Positions 23,640 to 35,300 of a stretch of 64,000 nucleotides of DNA are shown in pieces. This DNA comes from Paragonimus westermani. Its lineage: Eukaryota > Platyhelminthes > Trematoda > Plagiorchiida > Troglotrematidae. Every line of letters starts with the position of its first letter. The first letter of the stretch is position 1. The position numbers and the translations under genes are program-made. The notes below the pieces were generated by a model. The model was not told the origin of the DNA and did not search any database. It saw nothing but the letters and a program-made list of their open reading frames with translations. Location: positions 318,596 through 382,595 of the forward strand of contig QNGE01000127.1 in the NCBI GenBank assembly GCA_008508345.1. Reading direction: 5' to 3'.

Positions 23640-24190
23640 CATCCAATTAGCCGCGTTACTGTTTAGCACCGTGATTGGAAATAAGCAGAAATAGTTGGAA
23701 ACAGTGGTGGTGCTGTTCTTAGCTCGGGTTGATGGTTTTTGTATTGATATGTTCGCCGAGCTTGACATTGGTTCTTTCCGATAAACTGAGGTCTCCAGTG
23801 TTCCATCAGGTTTGCGGTTGATTAGTACATCTAGGGACGGTAGTTCGTTGTCGGTTTCAGTCTCCATCGTAAATTTCATATCGTTCAAAACGTTGTTTAG
23901 CCGTCTGTGTCTCTTCAATCATTGAGCGTTTAAGGTTTACGAATGTATCGTCAACATATCGTACTCAGAGTTTCGGTTTGATCGTTGGTAGCGCGATATT
24001 CCCTAACCTCTGCATGACCGCCTCTGCGATAAATCTGCATATAGGCGAACCCATTGGAGTTCCTTCAAGTTGTTCGTAGATTTGGCCATTGAATTTGAAA
24101 TACGTCGACAAACATAGCTTGGCGAACACATCAATACCAAAGTAGATATAATTTTGCGTTAACACTCAGCGACAGTTAAACTGTTATTAG
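23640..24190 (-). mobile_element. Penelope-like retroelement relic 3: reverse transcriptase palm
   Basis: On the minus strand, 24165 downward reads STYFKFNGQIYEQLEGTPMG and SPICRFIAEAVMQRL, the conserved Penelope RT block before motif C. Then VRYVDDTF appears at about 23965-23942, so the catalytic YVDD is intact. An in-frame TGA sits just before it at 23965-23967, where family members usually have a Trp codon. A frameshift follows near 23920, then LNNVLNDMKFTME, LPSLDVLINRKPDGTLE and TSVYRKE (family LNNVL-DI-FTME, LPFLDVLV-RKPDG, VYRK). After that the reading decays and no endonuclease is visible. It lies antisense in the intron that splits PDZ3. Confidence 0.85.
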
Positions 24191-26366
24191 TCTCGGTCCA
24201 TCCATCGAAAGTTGCTAAATGTGTTTTTAAACGTTCAGGCACAATTTCACAAAGTGTTTGTAGGCATTCTTAAAGCGTTTACTTTTTTGTACAAGTGATA
24301 TAAGCATGCTTAACCACTTTATCTCTCAACGCCTTAAGTAAGCCCATTATGATGATGAGAGTAGAAACTTGAAGCGGTTTTATGTTTCAGATGGTTCATA
24401 TTCAGGTTGGTACAATTAAATGAAGAGTTTAACGAGTTAAATCGAGACATCAATCAGACTTACTACAGAGCAACTAGACCACTGGTCATACGATTGGTGG
24501 TGGTTTGATTGTTTCATTGCGTCATGCTCGTCTGTTGGTTTGACCGCTCAGGTTGGTCACCACTTCTGTTGGTTTGTGGTCCCAGTAGGTGCAGCGCCTG
24601 AACAAACCGTTTTTAATGACACAAAACCTGCTCAAGTAGCTTGATTCTGTCAGCCTCTGCTGTACAGAGTGTTTTCATTCGAATTATTTTTAATGGGTTA
24701 CGTGGTGCACTATAAACCACCTGGAGTGTTTGATCAGTGTTCACTTGGTGCCCCCTATCAACCAGATTGGGGGGGACAGCACTGTTGGCCGACTGTGTAT
24801 TCCCCGTTCCTCAGCCATCGTGGTAGGTGTTACCAGATTCGTATCAAAAGGTGTCTTGACGTTTGACCAATATGATCTGCTCCACAGGATCAAGGGGAAC
24901 GCAAAGATGGGGCCTGAACTGTCAGACTATCTTTGGCCCAACAGTTTGATTTAAAAAGCAGAACACAAACAGAAATTATGGTGATAAAAAAAGCACAGAC
25001 AAATTTGGGAACCAACCAATGCATACTTCGGTCTCAGTGGTGACAATAGAATCCAGCAGACCTAGCGGGGATAAAATGGGTCTAGACACTAGTTGACAAT
25101 CAACGGCGTTTTGCTTCATTCATGCTTATAGCTTTCTGCAGTTAGCGAAACCGATCGCCAGAATTTTGTCAACACACGTATATCCGTTGCGTGGTTTAAG
25201 GCCAACAGTTATCGGGCTAGCAAGAAACTTACACACGGAAACGAATCTTCATTTCTTGCTTACTCGCTAATAACTTCAGGCAGGTTGCAAATGTTTCGCA
25301 AACTTAATCTTTCGAGGTTTTCATATTTCAGTTAGTAAAGTTTGAAGGGTATCTCCTGCCGTTGTCCAACTCACCGATGTTTGCACCTAAATCCGCATAT
25401 CACAGACACTCTAAAAATCACGATAATGATTAAAACCACAAAAAAGTAATGCGCACTCCCGAATACATGTTTGATATGGTTAAGTAGGGTAAATTGTTAT
25501 CCACCACGCTGCACAAACAGATACAAGCCCACATGAGAAACGACTTGTTTTGAATCTGAGAAAGACACAGACTAGAGACGGGCTCCGTGGAATTCCACTC
25601 ACAGGCAAACATTAAGCACCCTTAGGCAGTAACTTGACAACATCCCTTCGAGAGTCCTTTCAGTTCTCTTGTCAAATTCACAATCGTTCGCTCCATCAAG
25701 CCCATTCGTCCGGATCAAAATAAAGCAATAACCGGAAGCTTTGATTTTCCATCAGTGGATCATTATGTTTTTGCAAGCGAACGCTGAGGATTTTTATGGA
25801 TCCTACGGTATATACTTGATCGAAGGTTATCACAGGGAAAGTAATCACAACTAAGACTACAGTTGATCAAAACTTAACTGACAACCCAAGATTACCATGC
25901 AATGACTGCCCAGATTTCAGAGATAAGATTTAATACGTTTTAGAGTGGTGGTCAGTCACAGTTTGTCGTCATTCTCACATGGTGATTGATTGAAGTGAGC
26001 AGACAGTGATTACGTGTTCAATCAAGAAGGTCGGGCGTAAGCTAGCGTGCCCGATCGTTTGCTTACGCTATTTCGGTCCGACTTCGCCTGTTGTTTATTG
26101 TGAATGGACACAACACTATTAACTGCTCGTACCTCATCACTTAAAGCCCAAGGCAGGTGATGCTGCCAGAATGTGACCAACAGGACTACGTAATACGTAA
26201 TTTTTGACTCGTTTAAAGTGGCTAAATGGCTGATGCACCACTGCTGATCTGCACCTGACATTATTCGGATAACCGGTTGTGTTGTACTTGTCATGTCCCT
26301 CTTCAATCGTTAGGTTATCGCTGCTTATTGTTGAGGTTATCGCCCAGACCTTGAATTTCTTTATAG
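24191..26366. other. Second part of PDZ3-splitting intron
   Basis: Mostly featureless. A GC-richer patch at 24730-24950 has an open plus frame ending SKGVLTFDQYDLLHRIKG and LSDYLWPNS that looks protein-like, but I recognise no family and see no convincing splice borders. Confidence 0.45.
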
Positions 26367-26606
26367 GATGGACGTTTGCGCGTTGGCGATGAACTACTGG
26401 AGGTAAACGGTGTCTCCCTGATCAACGCATCCGCTCCGCTAGCTCTGCTGCGTTCGCTGTTGCGTCATCTGACTTCGGCAACCAGGCTGGAGTCCAAAAC
26501 TGGTGGCGTTCACGGCGCTGATGAGAAAAACAAAGACCACGCTCCAGTGGTTGAGTTGCTTGTTGCAAGACAGATACGCCATCGACGGTCCGCTTCCGGT
26601 CATACG
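26367..26606 (+). CDS. par-3: PAR-3 homologue, exon 8 (second half of PDZ3)
   Basis: Exon of 80 codons in phase 0, acceptor ttctttatag (ends 26366), donor gtaagc at 26607. It begins with DGRLRVGDELLEVNGVSL, nearly the family consensus for PAR-3 PDZ3 (DGRLRVNDQLIAVNGESL), and continues with a helix (LALLRSLLRHL), a charged insertion (ESKTGGVHGADEKNKDH) and the last strand VVELLVARQ (family IQLIVARR). The tail IRHRRSASGHT leads to exon 9. The fit of GGAAHM from exon 7 to DGRLRV here is the strongest single proof that these distant exons belong together. Confidence 0.94.
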
Positions 26607-26608
26607 GT

Positions 26609-29600
26609 AAGCTGAATGCATAAACCTCCATACTATGTACGCCAGAGTGGTCTATATTCTGAGTGCCGTTTACAAAACATAAGGTCACTTATGCGATCCG
26701 TGTGAATAAATGTCATAACTTTTTCTCATGCGACATTTGCATTCATATACCTTCTCATGATGCTGAGATCACAAAATTTGTGATGCAGGCATGTAGTAAT
26801 TTCGGAATGAAAACATCATGCAGTTTTAAGAACATTTTCAATTAGTTAACAACGAGAGCCTTAGCTGAAGCGCAGTTCACACAATTGGGTTGTCTGAAGG
26901 CAGTGGAAGGCCTCCACACATTCAACAGTATGTCCATGCAGCAAGTACTTGCGTTAATTCGCGCATAAATGGCTAGCAACATTCAATTCCAGATTAACAT
27001 AGACAGTAGAACACTCCTGAACATACATTGCTTGTATCGCCCCACGAGTAATCACACCCACATGTTCCATATCCCGTCTGCTGTGAGCAGCAAGGAGTAC
27101 GTCGCTTGAATAAGTCAGCGTGCCAGTGACCGGCTACAACCGAGCAACCTGTACTCTTCGATGGAGATTGTAAAAAATGCTGTGGTTTTCACAAACCGCA
27201 TCTTGGTGAGGGTTGTCACTGTATCCCCCAAACAGCTGGTATAAATCCTGAAACAGACAACTTGAAAGGAGAACCACCAATGAATGAAACGAAAGAATCA
27301 GTAGTTAGCAAGCTGAAACTACAATACCGATCAAAATATGTTGGACACGGCAGATTTTGATTGTGATGAGATGTGTGCATTTTGCGTCAACCATGGTGTA
27401 GACGACTGAAGAAGTTGAATTTTCGTGTACTTCGGGATTTCACAAAGTTGCCGTTGCAAAATTCAGGGCTGCGTGCGTACGTTCATCACGAATAAAATAG
27501 CGATAAAATGATATTTATCACCCTGATGCATTCAGTTCAACTGTAAGCAATTATGCAGTCACTTGTTTTGTCTTATCCTAGAGACTCTGGTTTTCCAGTA
27601 GAGATAGATGCTTATATCGGACTGCTGACACGGACACTCATTTGGCTACATTTGAAAAAGTTGGAGATTTGAAGGTTGCTTGTCGGATAGCTCTGTCCAC
27701 TCCGCGTCAGGCCATTGTCCTGAGTAGCGCTGATGAAATGTGACGCAGTTTTACAGTATGTCTGTAGAGTGCATTAGTACGTGAAAATTGCAGCGCCCAG
27801 TCTGCACAATGCACACGCGCACACTGCACACCAGTACGCTGACCAAATAGTGAAGAACATCTGGTGTGGAATAGATAGTTCGGACTTGCCATGTTTTCCG
27901 CTCATGACTTTTTACAATTTGATGTACATTTATTAGTTTTCGGCCTCTACTGTCTAAATGTTATCTACCAAATTCTTTCGTATTTCGACTGATCGGTTTT
28001 CAGTCCAACTTTCCGTATTCAACATCACACTGCAGAATCGACTAACCATCGCGATTACTGAACGCAGTTAGCCAACAAATTAACAATGCAGAAAAAAGAT
28101 CAATGCTTCTGCTGTGCGATGAATAAAATTTTCATTCGAGGCTGTATCCGGCAATACTAGCTGTACAATAACAGCAGTAAATACACGTGTAGTTGATACT
28201 TTTAAACCAATCCACTGGCCAAACGACCTAGAAAGACGTAATTACTTCTTCCGTCGGAAGAGAGAGCAATTCGTTCATGGGCAAAATCACCATCGTCTTG
28301 CATTTTGGAACGTCCATTCCTACGTTTGATCCCTCAATTGTGACTCCTTTCACAAGTAACCTCATGAAGAAATCTTCATTCATCACTCTGTTCTATACAT
28401 TCTAGCTCAATGTCAAATGCTGGCTTTTATATTCCGCAGTCCGAATTCGATTGGATTGTTTTCAGCGAAATAAATATCTGGCTGGATGCATGAACGATTC
28501 GTAACGATTGTCATTTTAGCGACCGGCATTGAAAAGCGAACAACAATCGCCTAGTATCCCATGCACGGTTCACGAACGGTTGATCAGCCAGCATAAAGTC
28601 AGATTGTGATCAGTTGGGAATGCAGGCTTTGTTCTTCTCATACTGTACCTGAATCAGCGAACTAAGGTAAACTGTCCTTGATAAGTTCTGCCTACAACAG
28701 TGTAGCACACTGTGTTGTAGCACACCGTAATATCACAGGCATAAAGTCGTTTTGCGAACTGTTTGTTTTCGGCTTTAAGTTTCCGGCTATCTGCTTATCA
28801 ATCTCCCTAATCATGGTTGTCATGCAAGTAAAATCAAAAGCAATCTTCGGGATAATTTCACAAAACAAATTATGATAAGACAATTTAGTAGCTAAATTGT
28901 CTTCCTAAGTTATCAGGTAGGTATTGGGACTTCGTAGTAGTAGGGGTTGAACAGATTTCTGAGCGCACAGCTGCTGATTGTGTGGGCGAGTTCATATCCC
29001 CCGTGTAGTTTTCAAAGTGCGAAACTTGGCTTCTCTGGAGTGATGCGAAGACAAGTGCTCACCGGGCTGGAAAGCCAATTACGGTACCAAGTAACAAGAT
29101 GCTCCAGAATGGTATTGCCAACGGACTTTATCATACTGTGGTCAGCCATATTGGGTGGCGGTCATGTATATATCGAGAAAGACCCCTCGCTGTGCAATCG
29201 ACGCAACAGGCATCGCAAAAGCACGTGATAGAGTAAGTACAAAATATCCTATGTAAACGCAACGTAACTTTCATGTGCACGTAAACGACCAAAATGAATG
29301 TGTCCAAGATTCGAATTTGTGCAGCGCCGTGGGCTTTCTGTGAACCATAAGTTCAACCAACGTCATGTTGCTGTCCGACATCGTCTAAACGACATTCTTT
29401 TTCTTCAATTTGTGATTAACTTTTGGTGTTGCCAGTTTCATTTGTCTATCAATAAGTTCTATGGAATAGGCCTTTTCTGCAAATGCTCTCATTTTTGTTT
29501 TAATCGCCTCACCAGCAACTTTATGTGGCTCTACGTGACAAACTACGAGCAAGCTTTCTTTTCTGATTGAGGAATTAACAGTCCCAAGTCTCCCTTTTGT

Positions 29601-31200
29601 GAGTGCTTCTGTGAACTGACTCATCTGTATAACATTTTGGTGTCGCATCCAAGAGCAGTATTCGTCCGTCTTTCTCAGCTTCTAGCACTGTGTTGAGATT
29701 GTGATGTGATGTGCTCAGCACAACAAGCAGGCTACCTAGATCCGCCGTTGTGTTGAATACCTACAGCACATCATTCAGGTATTCATTGTAGGAGGTATCT
29801 TTATTGGGCCCCAAAAGCATAGTTCTTTCTAAAACTGTCATGAAAGGTTCTGTCAGCTATGGACCTAACTGTTGAACAGGGCAACGCCATCCTTCGGCAG
29901 ATTTCTTTTCTCCTCAATTCGAAAACACGCATTTTGCGTACAAGTCAGTATGAACTGGTTGAATAACTTCTGATATTCCCACAGTTGAACCTTCAGCTTG
30001 AATATACCCAGAAGGTTAGCCAACCGTCTGTGCAAACGACACGTTTGTTTGCAGGGAGCGCTTATCAAGGGAAACTGTGATCTTGTTTCTACACCCAACA
30101 AAAGCAATCGTCTCTTATAACAGATATGTATCGATGTCCTTCCTCCATGGTTTTGTAAATCCGTTAGCCAGTGTGGTAACAAACTATGCGAGGAGTGGAT
30201 GTCAGAAATCAATCTCGATAATCATCTTCGCTTTCGAACCTTCAGTAGACCAGAAATTCTCTGTGTTTTAGTTGCAGTTAATCGGATTTGTTCGGATGTT
30301 ACGCAACCAATCGAACTGTGTTTGCTGAGATTTGCAACTTTTGATGCGGTATTCTCGATCACATTGGTTCTATCCTTCTTTGCTTAACAAGTTGTTAAAT
30401 TTTGTCCAGATACTCAAGCTGTTGGCATTTCCTGTTTAGCAAGATAATTTTTACACCTTAGTTTGGTTTCTGTGGCAGTAGATTATCAGCCTTTCGCAAA
30501 TACTCAAGTTTTTGGACGTCTTTTAGTCAAGCTACCTTTGACGATCAGCTGGCAGTTACTTCTGCGAAAAAATTCCCAAAACTGACGTGCGAGTGCGTGG
30601 GCAGATTACCAGGTCACTAACCACTGTATGGCACGCTCCAGTTAGTGAACGAAACCACGTACAAAGATTCAGATGGGACTTTGAATCGCTGAACTGCAAA
30701 CTAGCACGTTGCTCATATCTCGTGCATACATTACTTTCTTGAATGCTATGCCGAACAAAACGGACCTTCTGCCGGCATATTTCGCCATGAGAATCTGAAA
30801 GCAAAATTAGTATTGGTATATTAATAAAAGTGAAAGGTAAAACAGAAGTTAGGCGACAAACATGTTACCAAGTAAGTGTTGCGATCATTAACATATACTT
30901 CTGGGCTCAAAAACATACCTTCTGAAGATGTACGGTTAATGTCCTTGAGGAAACTAAAGCGCCTTTGCCCTCATTGACACGAACGGCATGGGTGACCTTT
31001 GTGAATCACAGGAGTTTCTCGCTTTTGGCTTCTGGTCTCCGATTGTATCGAGATTTGTAAGTGAAGCGTATTTACAATATGCCCTATGTACTGCAATCTG
31101 TACACGAGAAAATAATTGTGAATAACGTTTGAGTTCGTTAATATTATTAGTCAATTATCTTCCTGAGGTGCAAGAATGTGGGTTGTTACGTGTACCACGA
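26609..31200. other. 5.2-kb PAR-3 intron between exons 8 and 9
   Basis: AT-rich. The minus strand at about 29600-30215 has several protein-like stretches interrupted by stops and frame changes (for example TMLLGPNKDTSYNEYLND and TVLEAEKDGRILLLD), suggesting an old retroelement or processed pseudogene that I cannot name. Otherwise nothing seen. Confidence 0.4.
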
Positions 31201-31244
31201 TTAATCAATCATTATGGCTGATGAGTAGTCGGGGATTTGGTTCA

Positions 31245-31353
31245 TTTTCAAGTTGACCATCACTCACATTTGATCGCAGCGTTCGCATTCAGATAGACTT
31301 TGCAGCCAGCCTNGAACGCTGCGATCAAATGTGAGTGATGGTCAACTTGAAAA
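31245..31353. repeat. 40-bp perfect inverted repeat around a single N
   Basis: 31245-31284 and 31314-31353 are exact reverse complements, separated by 29 bases that include the window's only N at 31313. The left arm and spacer are the tail of the family-1 SINE also seen at 7.15-7.24 kb. The N between two opposed copies suggests a scaffold join or collapsed fold-back. Confidence 0.93.
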
Positions 31354-31826
31354 TCATTGTTGCCTTAGGTCTCCATTCCACAAATAGTGCAACATCATTG
31401 CCACATAGGATGGAGATCTGCCTGGCGGTTTGCAAGCTATCCCAATGAAAGCTGTTCGGGTGTCGACAGGTTACTTGCTAATGAGCGATCTACCGAATGA
31501 TCGAGCATGTCAACTTTGGGAGATATAGCGTATAAGTGGTCAGATATCTCGCCAAACAATTTTATAATTAAGTCATATTGAGAGAACAACCAATTCAGAA
31601 TAGATCCAAATAATCTGATCGTTTTATGCACAAATACCATACTGCAACATCCACTCTCAGTCAGTATAATGATTTAGGAATGCATATTGCAGTGTGAATT
31701 CATGCTTGGTAGGTAACTTGTCATATATGAAGCTGCATACCATCTTGAGTACATGGTTGTACCTGACGATACATCAGATTCACCTTTAGTTCACTAAATT
31801 CCTTATCTCTACTCCGGTTCTATCAG

Positions 31827-32300
31827 CTTGCCTCAAATTCCGAACTTTGGACCGAGGCTTCATCCATCAATACGGTTATGACTACGACGACATGTTTGAC
31901 CGCACAGCCCGTGAGGCCGCATTTGGATTCAGAGCAAAGTTCTTCAACCGATTCCCCATTATTGGAGAAAGTGGATGTGATAGAGAACAATGGTTCTGGG
32001 CATGCATTACGAATTGCTGCCGATGTGCATTCTCCGCGTTCTGTCGAAGACGGTGAATCGGATTTCGTGGGCCTGATGACGACGTCGAAGTCCGGGAGAT
32101 CATCAGAGACTTCCCAGCGGGCACAGCATGGTTCATCAGGTGCTAGTATTGGTCGAACTGCAAAAGTCAATGATCATCACAACCAGAGACAACAGCCACC
32201 ACCTACTCCGGATCATGTGCATCAGTTGCATCAACCGCCATTACGAGAACACCAGTTTTCTAACACCACTTTAAGCAAATCGCATGCAAAAAAAACGTGA
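31827..32300 (+). CDS. par-3: PAR-3 homologue, exon 9 (post-PDZ3 region; 3' end uncertain)
   Basis: Phase 0 acceptor ggttctatcag ends at 31826. The exon reads LASNSELWTEASSINTV, a serine-rich acidic region (PLLEKVDVIENN, VEDGESDFVGL), then a His/Gln/Pro-rich segment (NQRQQPPPTPDHVHQL) and ends SKSHAKKT before TGA at 32298-32300. Immediately before the stop is a run of eight A (32288-32295), and 18 bases beyond the stop lies a consensus donor (gtaagt at 32319). If the run were one base shorter the frame would continue as KKRDVVYIS to that donor. So either the protein ends here, as a short isoform, or the stop comes from an indel. The aPKC-binding CR3 motif of PAR-3 is not in this exon, which argues for more exons downstream. 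No polyadenylation signal was found close to the stop. Confidence 0.8.
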   Translation, partial: LASNSELWTEASSINTVMTTTTCLTAQPVRPHLDSEQSSSTDSPLLEKVDVIENNGSGHALRIAADVHSPRSVEDGESDFVGLMTTSKSGRSSETSQRAQHGSSGASIGRTAKVNDHHNQRQQPPPTPDHVHQLHQPPLREHQFSNTTLSKSHAKKT

Positions 32301-32320
32301 TGTTGTGTATATTTCCAAGT
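32288..32320 (+). other. A8 homopolymer, stop and downstream splice donor
   Basis: Eight A at 32288-32295 are followed by the TGA that closes the PAR-3 frame (32298-32300) and then a consensus donor gtaagt at 32319. One base fewer in the run would bypass the stop and reach the donor. This may be an assembly indel, a polymorphism or a real terminal exon. Confidence 0.6.
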
Positions 32321-35300
32321 AAGTTGCCGTATCTTTACGAAATTTAGATAGACATTTAGATAGAGCCTACTTATACCTTCATCGAAAAACAGACGTTAAA
32401 CACGAGTCAGCCTGTTGATAATGCTCGCTGATAATATAATGTACTTACCTGAACGAAGGTTGAGTTGCAATCCACATTATTTTGAGGTAGCTGTCTTGAA
32501 AACTATGCGTTTGATTAAATTATGCGAGAAAGGAAATACGGTGGCTGTTCTGTTAGCTTCCATTGGAAACACCGCTATAACTACTTCACAGATGAGTAGA
32601 GAACCCAGAGTATTGTCTGGCCAGTTGAATATTTTTTTAACAGTCGTCAAGAACATTAGTGCACACGACTTGTAATTTGCCAAACATCTCTCCGTACGAT
32701 TAAGTTTGAAGAGTGTGAGCGGAAAAAACAAGCATTAGCTATAAAATTGGGCACACAAAGGACACATACAACTGTGTTGTGTGATAACCAACTACAGCAA
32801 TGCTGAATTAACAAACGAGTCTTTCTACAAACTCAGAGGAGGTCAATAACGTCGCAGGGCAACTGCCTCAACATAACAGAACACCCATGGCTTGTCATTC
32901 GCGTAAACATTTGTGAATGCCTGCATGAGACCAACCTGGTGATGATTCCACAAATGATGACCAGCGATCATTTGTACAAGTGGTCTTATGGTTGTTAATG
33001 TGGTCACACTGCGTATCTGCTCACACCGGTGTCACACATTACTGTGTCCAGGCTAAAATGTGCTTCGAGATCTTATACGTCAGCTAACACTTAAGCAGCA
33101 GACAAGGGAGGCATGCTGGACAGTATGTTGACGTTCCACCAGTCCACCATGAATTCTTGTCCATAAGCTTCTGTTTAGTCACCACACCACTCGCCAAACG
33201 TGTAATAATTCAAATTCATCCTCGCTGCTTCGGCCGAAAACCAGTCAATAATGTTTTATGTAACCTTTTACGTCCACAAATAAATGAAGGTGAAACCAGT
33301 AGAGGAGCTCACGTTCTCAGGAACTCTCTGCGTTATGATATGGGCTTCTTAGAGTTAACACTGGCATAATTAAGCAGTTTTCTGTTAAAGCTAAACTGCA
33401 CGATCATTCGACTAAGAGTCGACTCTATACAGTGTTTGGGAGTGCACTCGTGACAAAAAGTCCGATGTTTCGCACACTTCTGTGCACACTTAATTTCTTT
33501 GTCGTAGTCTGGTATTTCATATCAAATAAATTTTAATTTCATCTGATAACCTCTGTGATTTCTGCCCAAGATCCTGAAAGAGTTTTAACCAAGAAGACCT
33601 ATTTTGAATTTTTGATCGTCAGGATTATATATACTGATCAGTCTGTTTGTATCCTTTCCTTTCACCTTTTCACCCGTAAAATGTCAAACACTGAATTTTG
33701 GACACTGAACTTGTCCCTACTACGAACTGTGTGATACCGCGGACGATCATGTAGCATACGGGTCTATTCCATTTTATATGTGAAATGTTCTGTGTCTACA
33801 AATCGCTTTCTAATAATTTGCGGTTGTATTGTTGTGAAAATAGTCTATTGTAACTTTTCAAATTGTGCCGAATCCCTTTTCATATTTCAGCCCTCAGTTC
33901 GTGTTTTACAGATGGAAATAATTTCTACCTCATCTGATATCCCATGGATGCAAAACTTCACTCACCGAATGAAACCAATTAACCAGATTCAAGTCCCATT
34001 CTCGTCTCATTCCAAAACTCTCGTGTATCTAGTCGTTCAAAAGATTTATTCAGTGTTTTGTTAGCAACTAAGATGGCCTTATTATTACCACTGATTACAT
34101 CACGCTCCTTTCCCACCTGCCCGAGTCCAGCATCATTACTGATTTTAGACAAATTTCACGAAATATCTCCTGTATCTACGGAGACGCTCTACATAATCCC
34201 GAGATTCGTTTTTGTTTCTTTCTCCATACTGCGTAGGCTAACGCAACTTACATTGGAACCTGTTCAGAGTCGGGTGTGCTAAATCTAGATCAGCCTTGCT
34301 CAAAGAAGAAACAGGCTTCTTTTCATTTCCGTTTTGACTATTTATTAAAAACTTGTTTCCACAAAGCACACACATTTAGATTCGTTTTCAACAGACGACT
34401 CTGCCGTAACCACTTTGCTCTGCTTATCCTCCCTCTTTATCTTACAACAGGAGCAGTGATAGCGAAATCTGAGTATAAATATTGAGCACATCTGACGATA
34501 TCTTTTTTACTACCCCCCGTGGCACAGGCTCTCTTCTGATTCCTTTCTGTCCAATGACACTTAAGAGATTCATTCGGTGTTTTCGCCATAGAACATCCCA
34601 GCAAACCTTCATTTTAGATGAGAATCACACACTTACACTCTCTGCAAAATTTCTTCACCACCGTGATAGTTTGGTACATGTTGACGTTGTATTCTTTCCA
34701 CATATACACACCGGATATTTTCCGAGGTGTTATAGTTTTCTATCCCACCATATGACAACAGCGGAACTTCTATAAATCACATCCTACTCCTCGTCCTCTC
34801 CTTTTTCCCGAACTGCTTGTCTATCCCGACCAGAATACCATAACAAGGTAGTTCAAATGGTTTGGTGGAAAGCGCCTCACGATGGTTCGTTGACTGAAGG
34901 TTAGAACTAGCTGATGGCGGTATTTCCCACTACAAGCTAAACCAAATTGTAGATAGAACTCTGTGTTGCATGAGTGTATTTGTTTGTACATACTTATATA
35001 TACATGTATTCATGCAGAAAATAAACTCCAGCCGACCAATAAACACGGTTTTGCAACAGAATCTTGCCTTTTCTGCTTTTAAATCGTTTGTAAATATAAT
35101 GAAAAAATAATCACATTTTGCAGCCGGTACCGTCTCGTATTTCATTCAACTCTTGTGTTGGTGGCCTCGAGATACATATGGCGTTACGCTTGAGGTCACA
35201 GCGGATTGAAGGCTGTCTTTTTACTTACGCATTTCATACACATATCAAAAGTAAATGCATCAGAAGTCCGGACAACATTCAACTACTTTTTTGATTTACT

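Noticed and set aside
26022..26306. 94-codon minus-strand frame just before PAR-3 exon 8
   Set aside because: No motif; intronic chance frame.
31882..32170. Minus-strand frames opposite PAR-3 exon 9
   Set aside because: Shadows of the sense exon.
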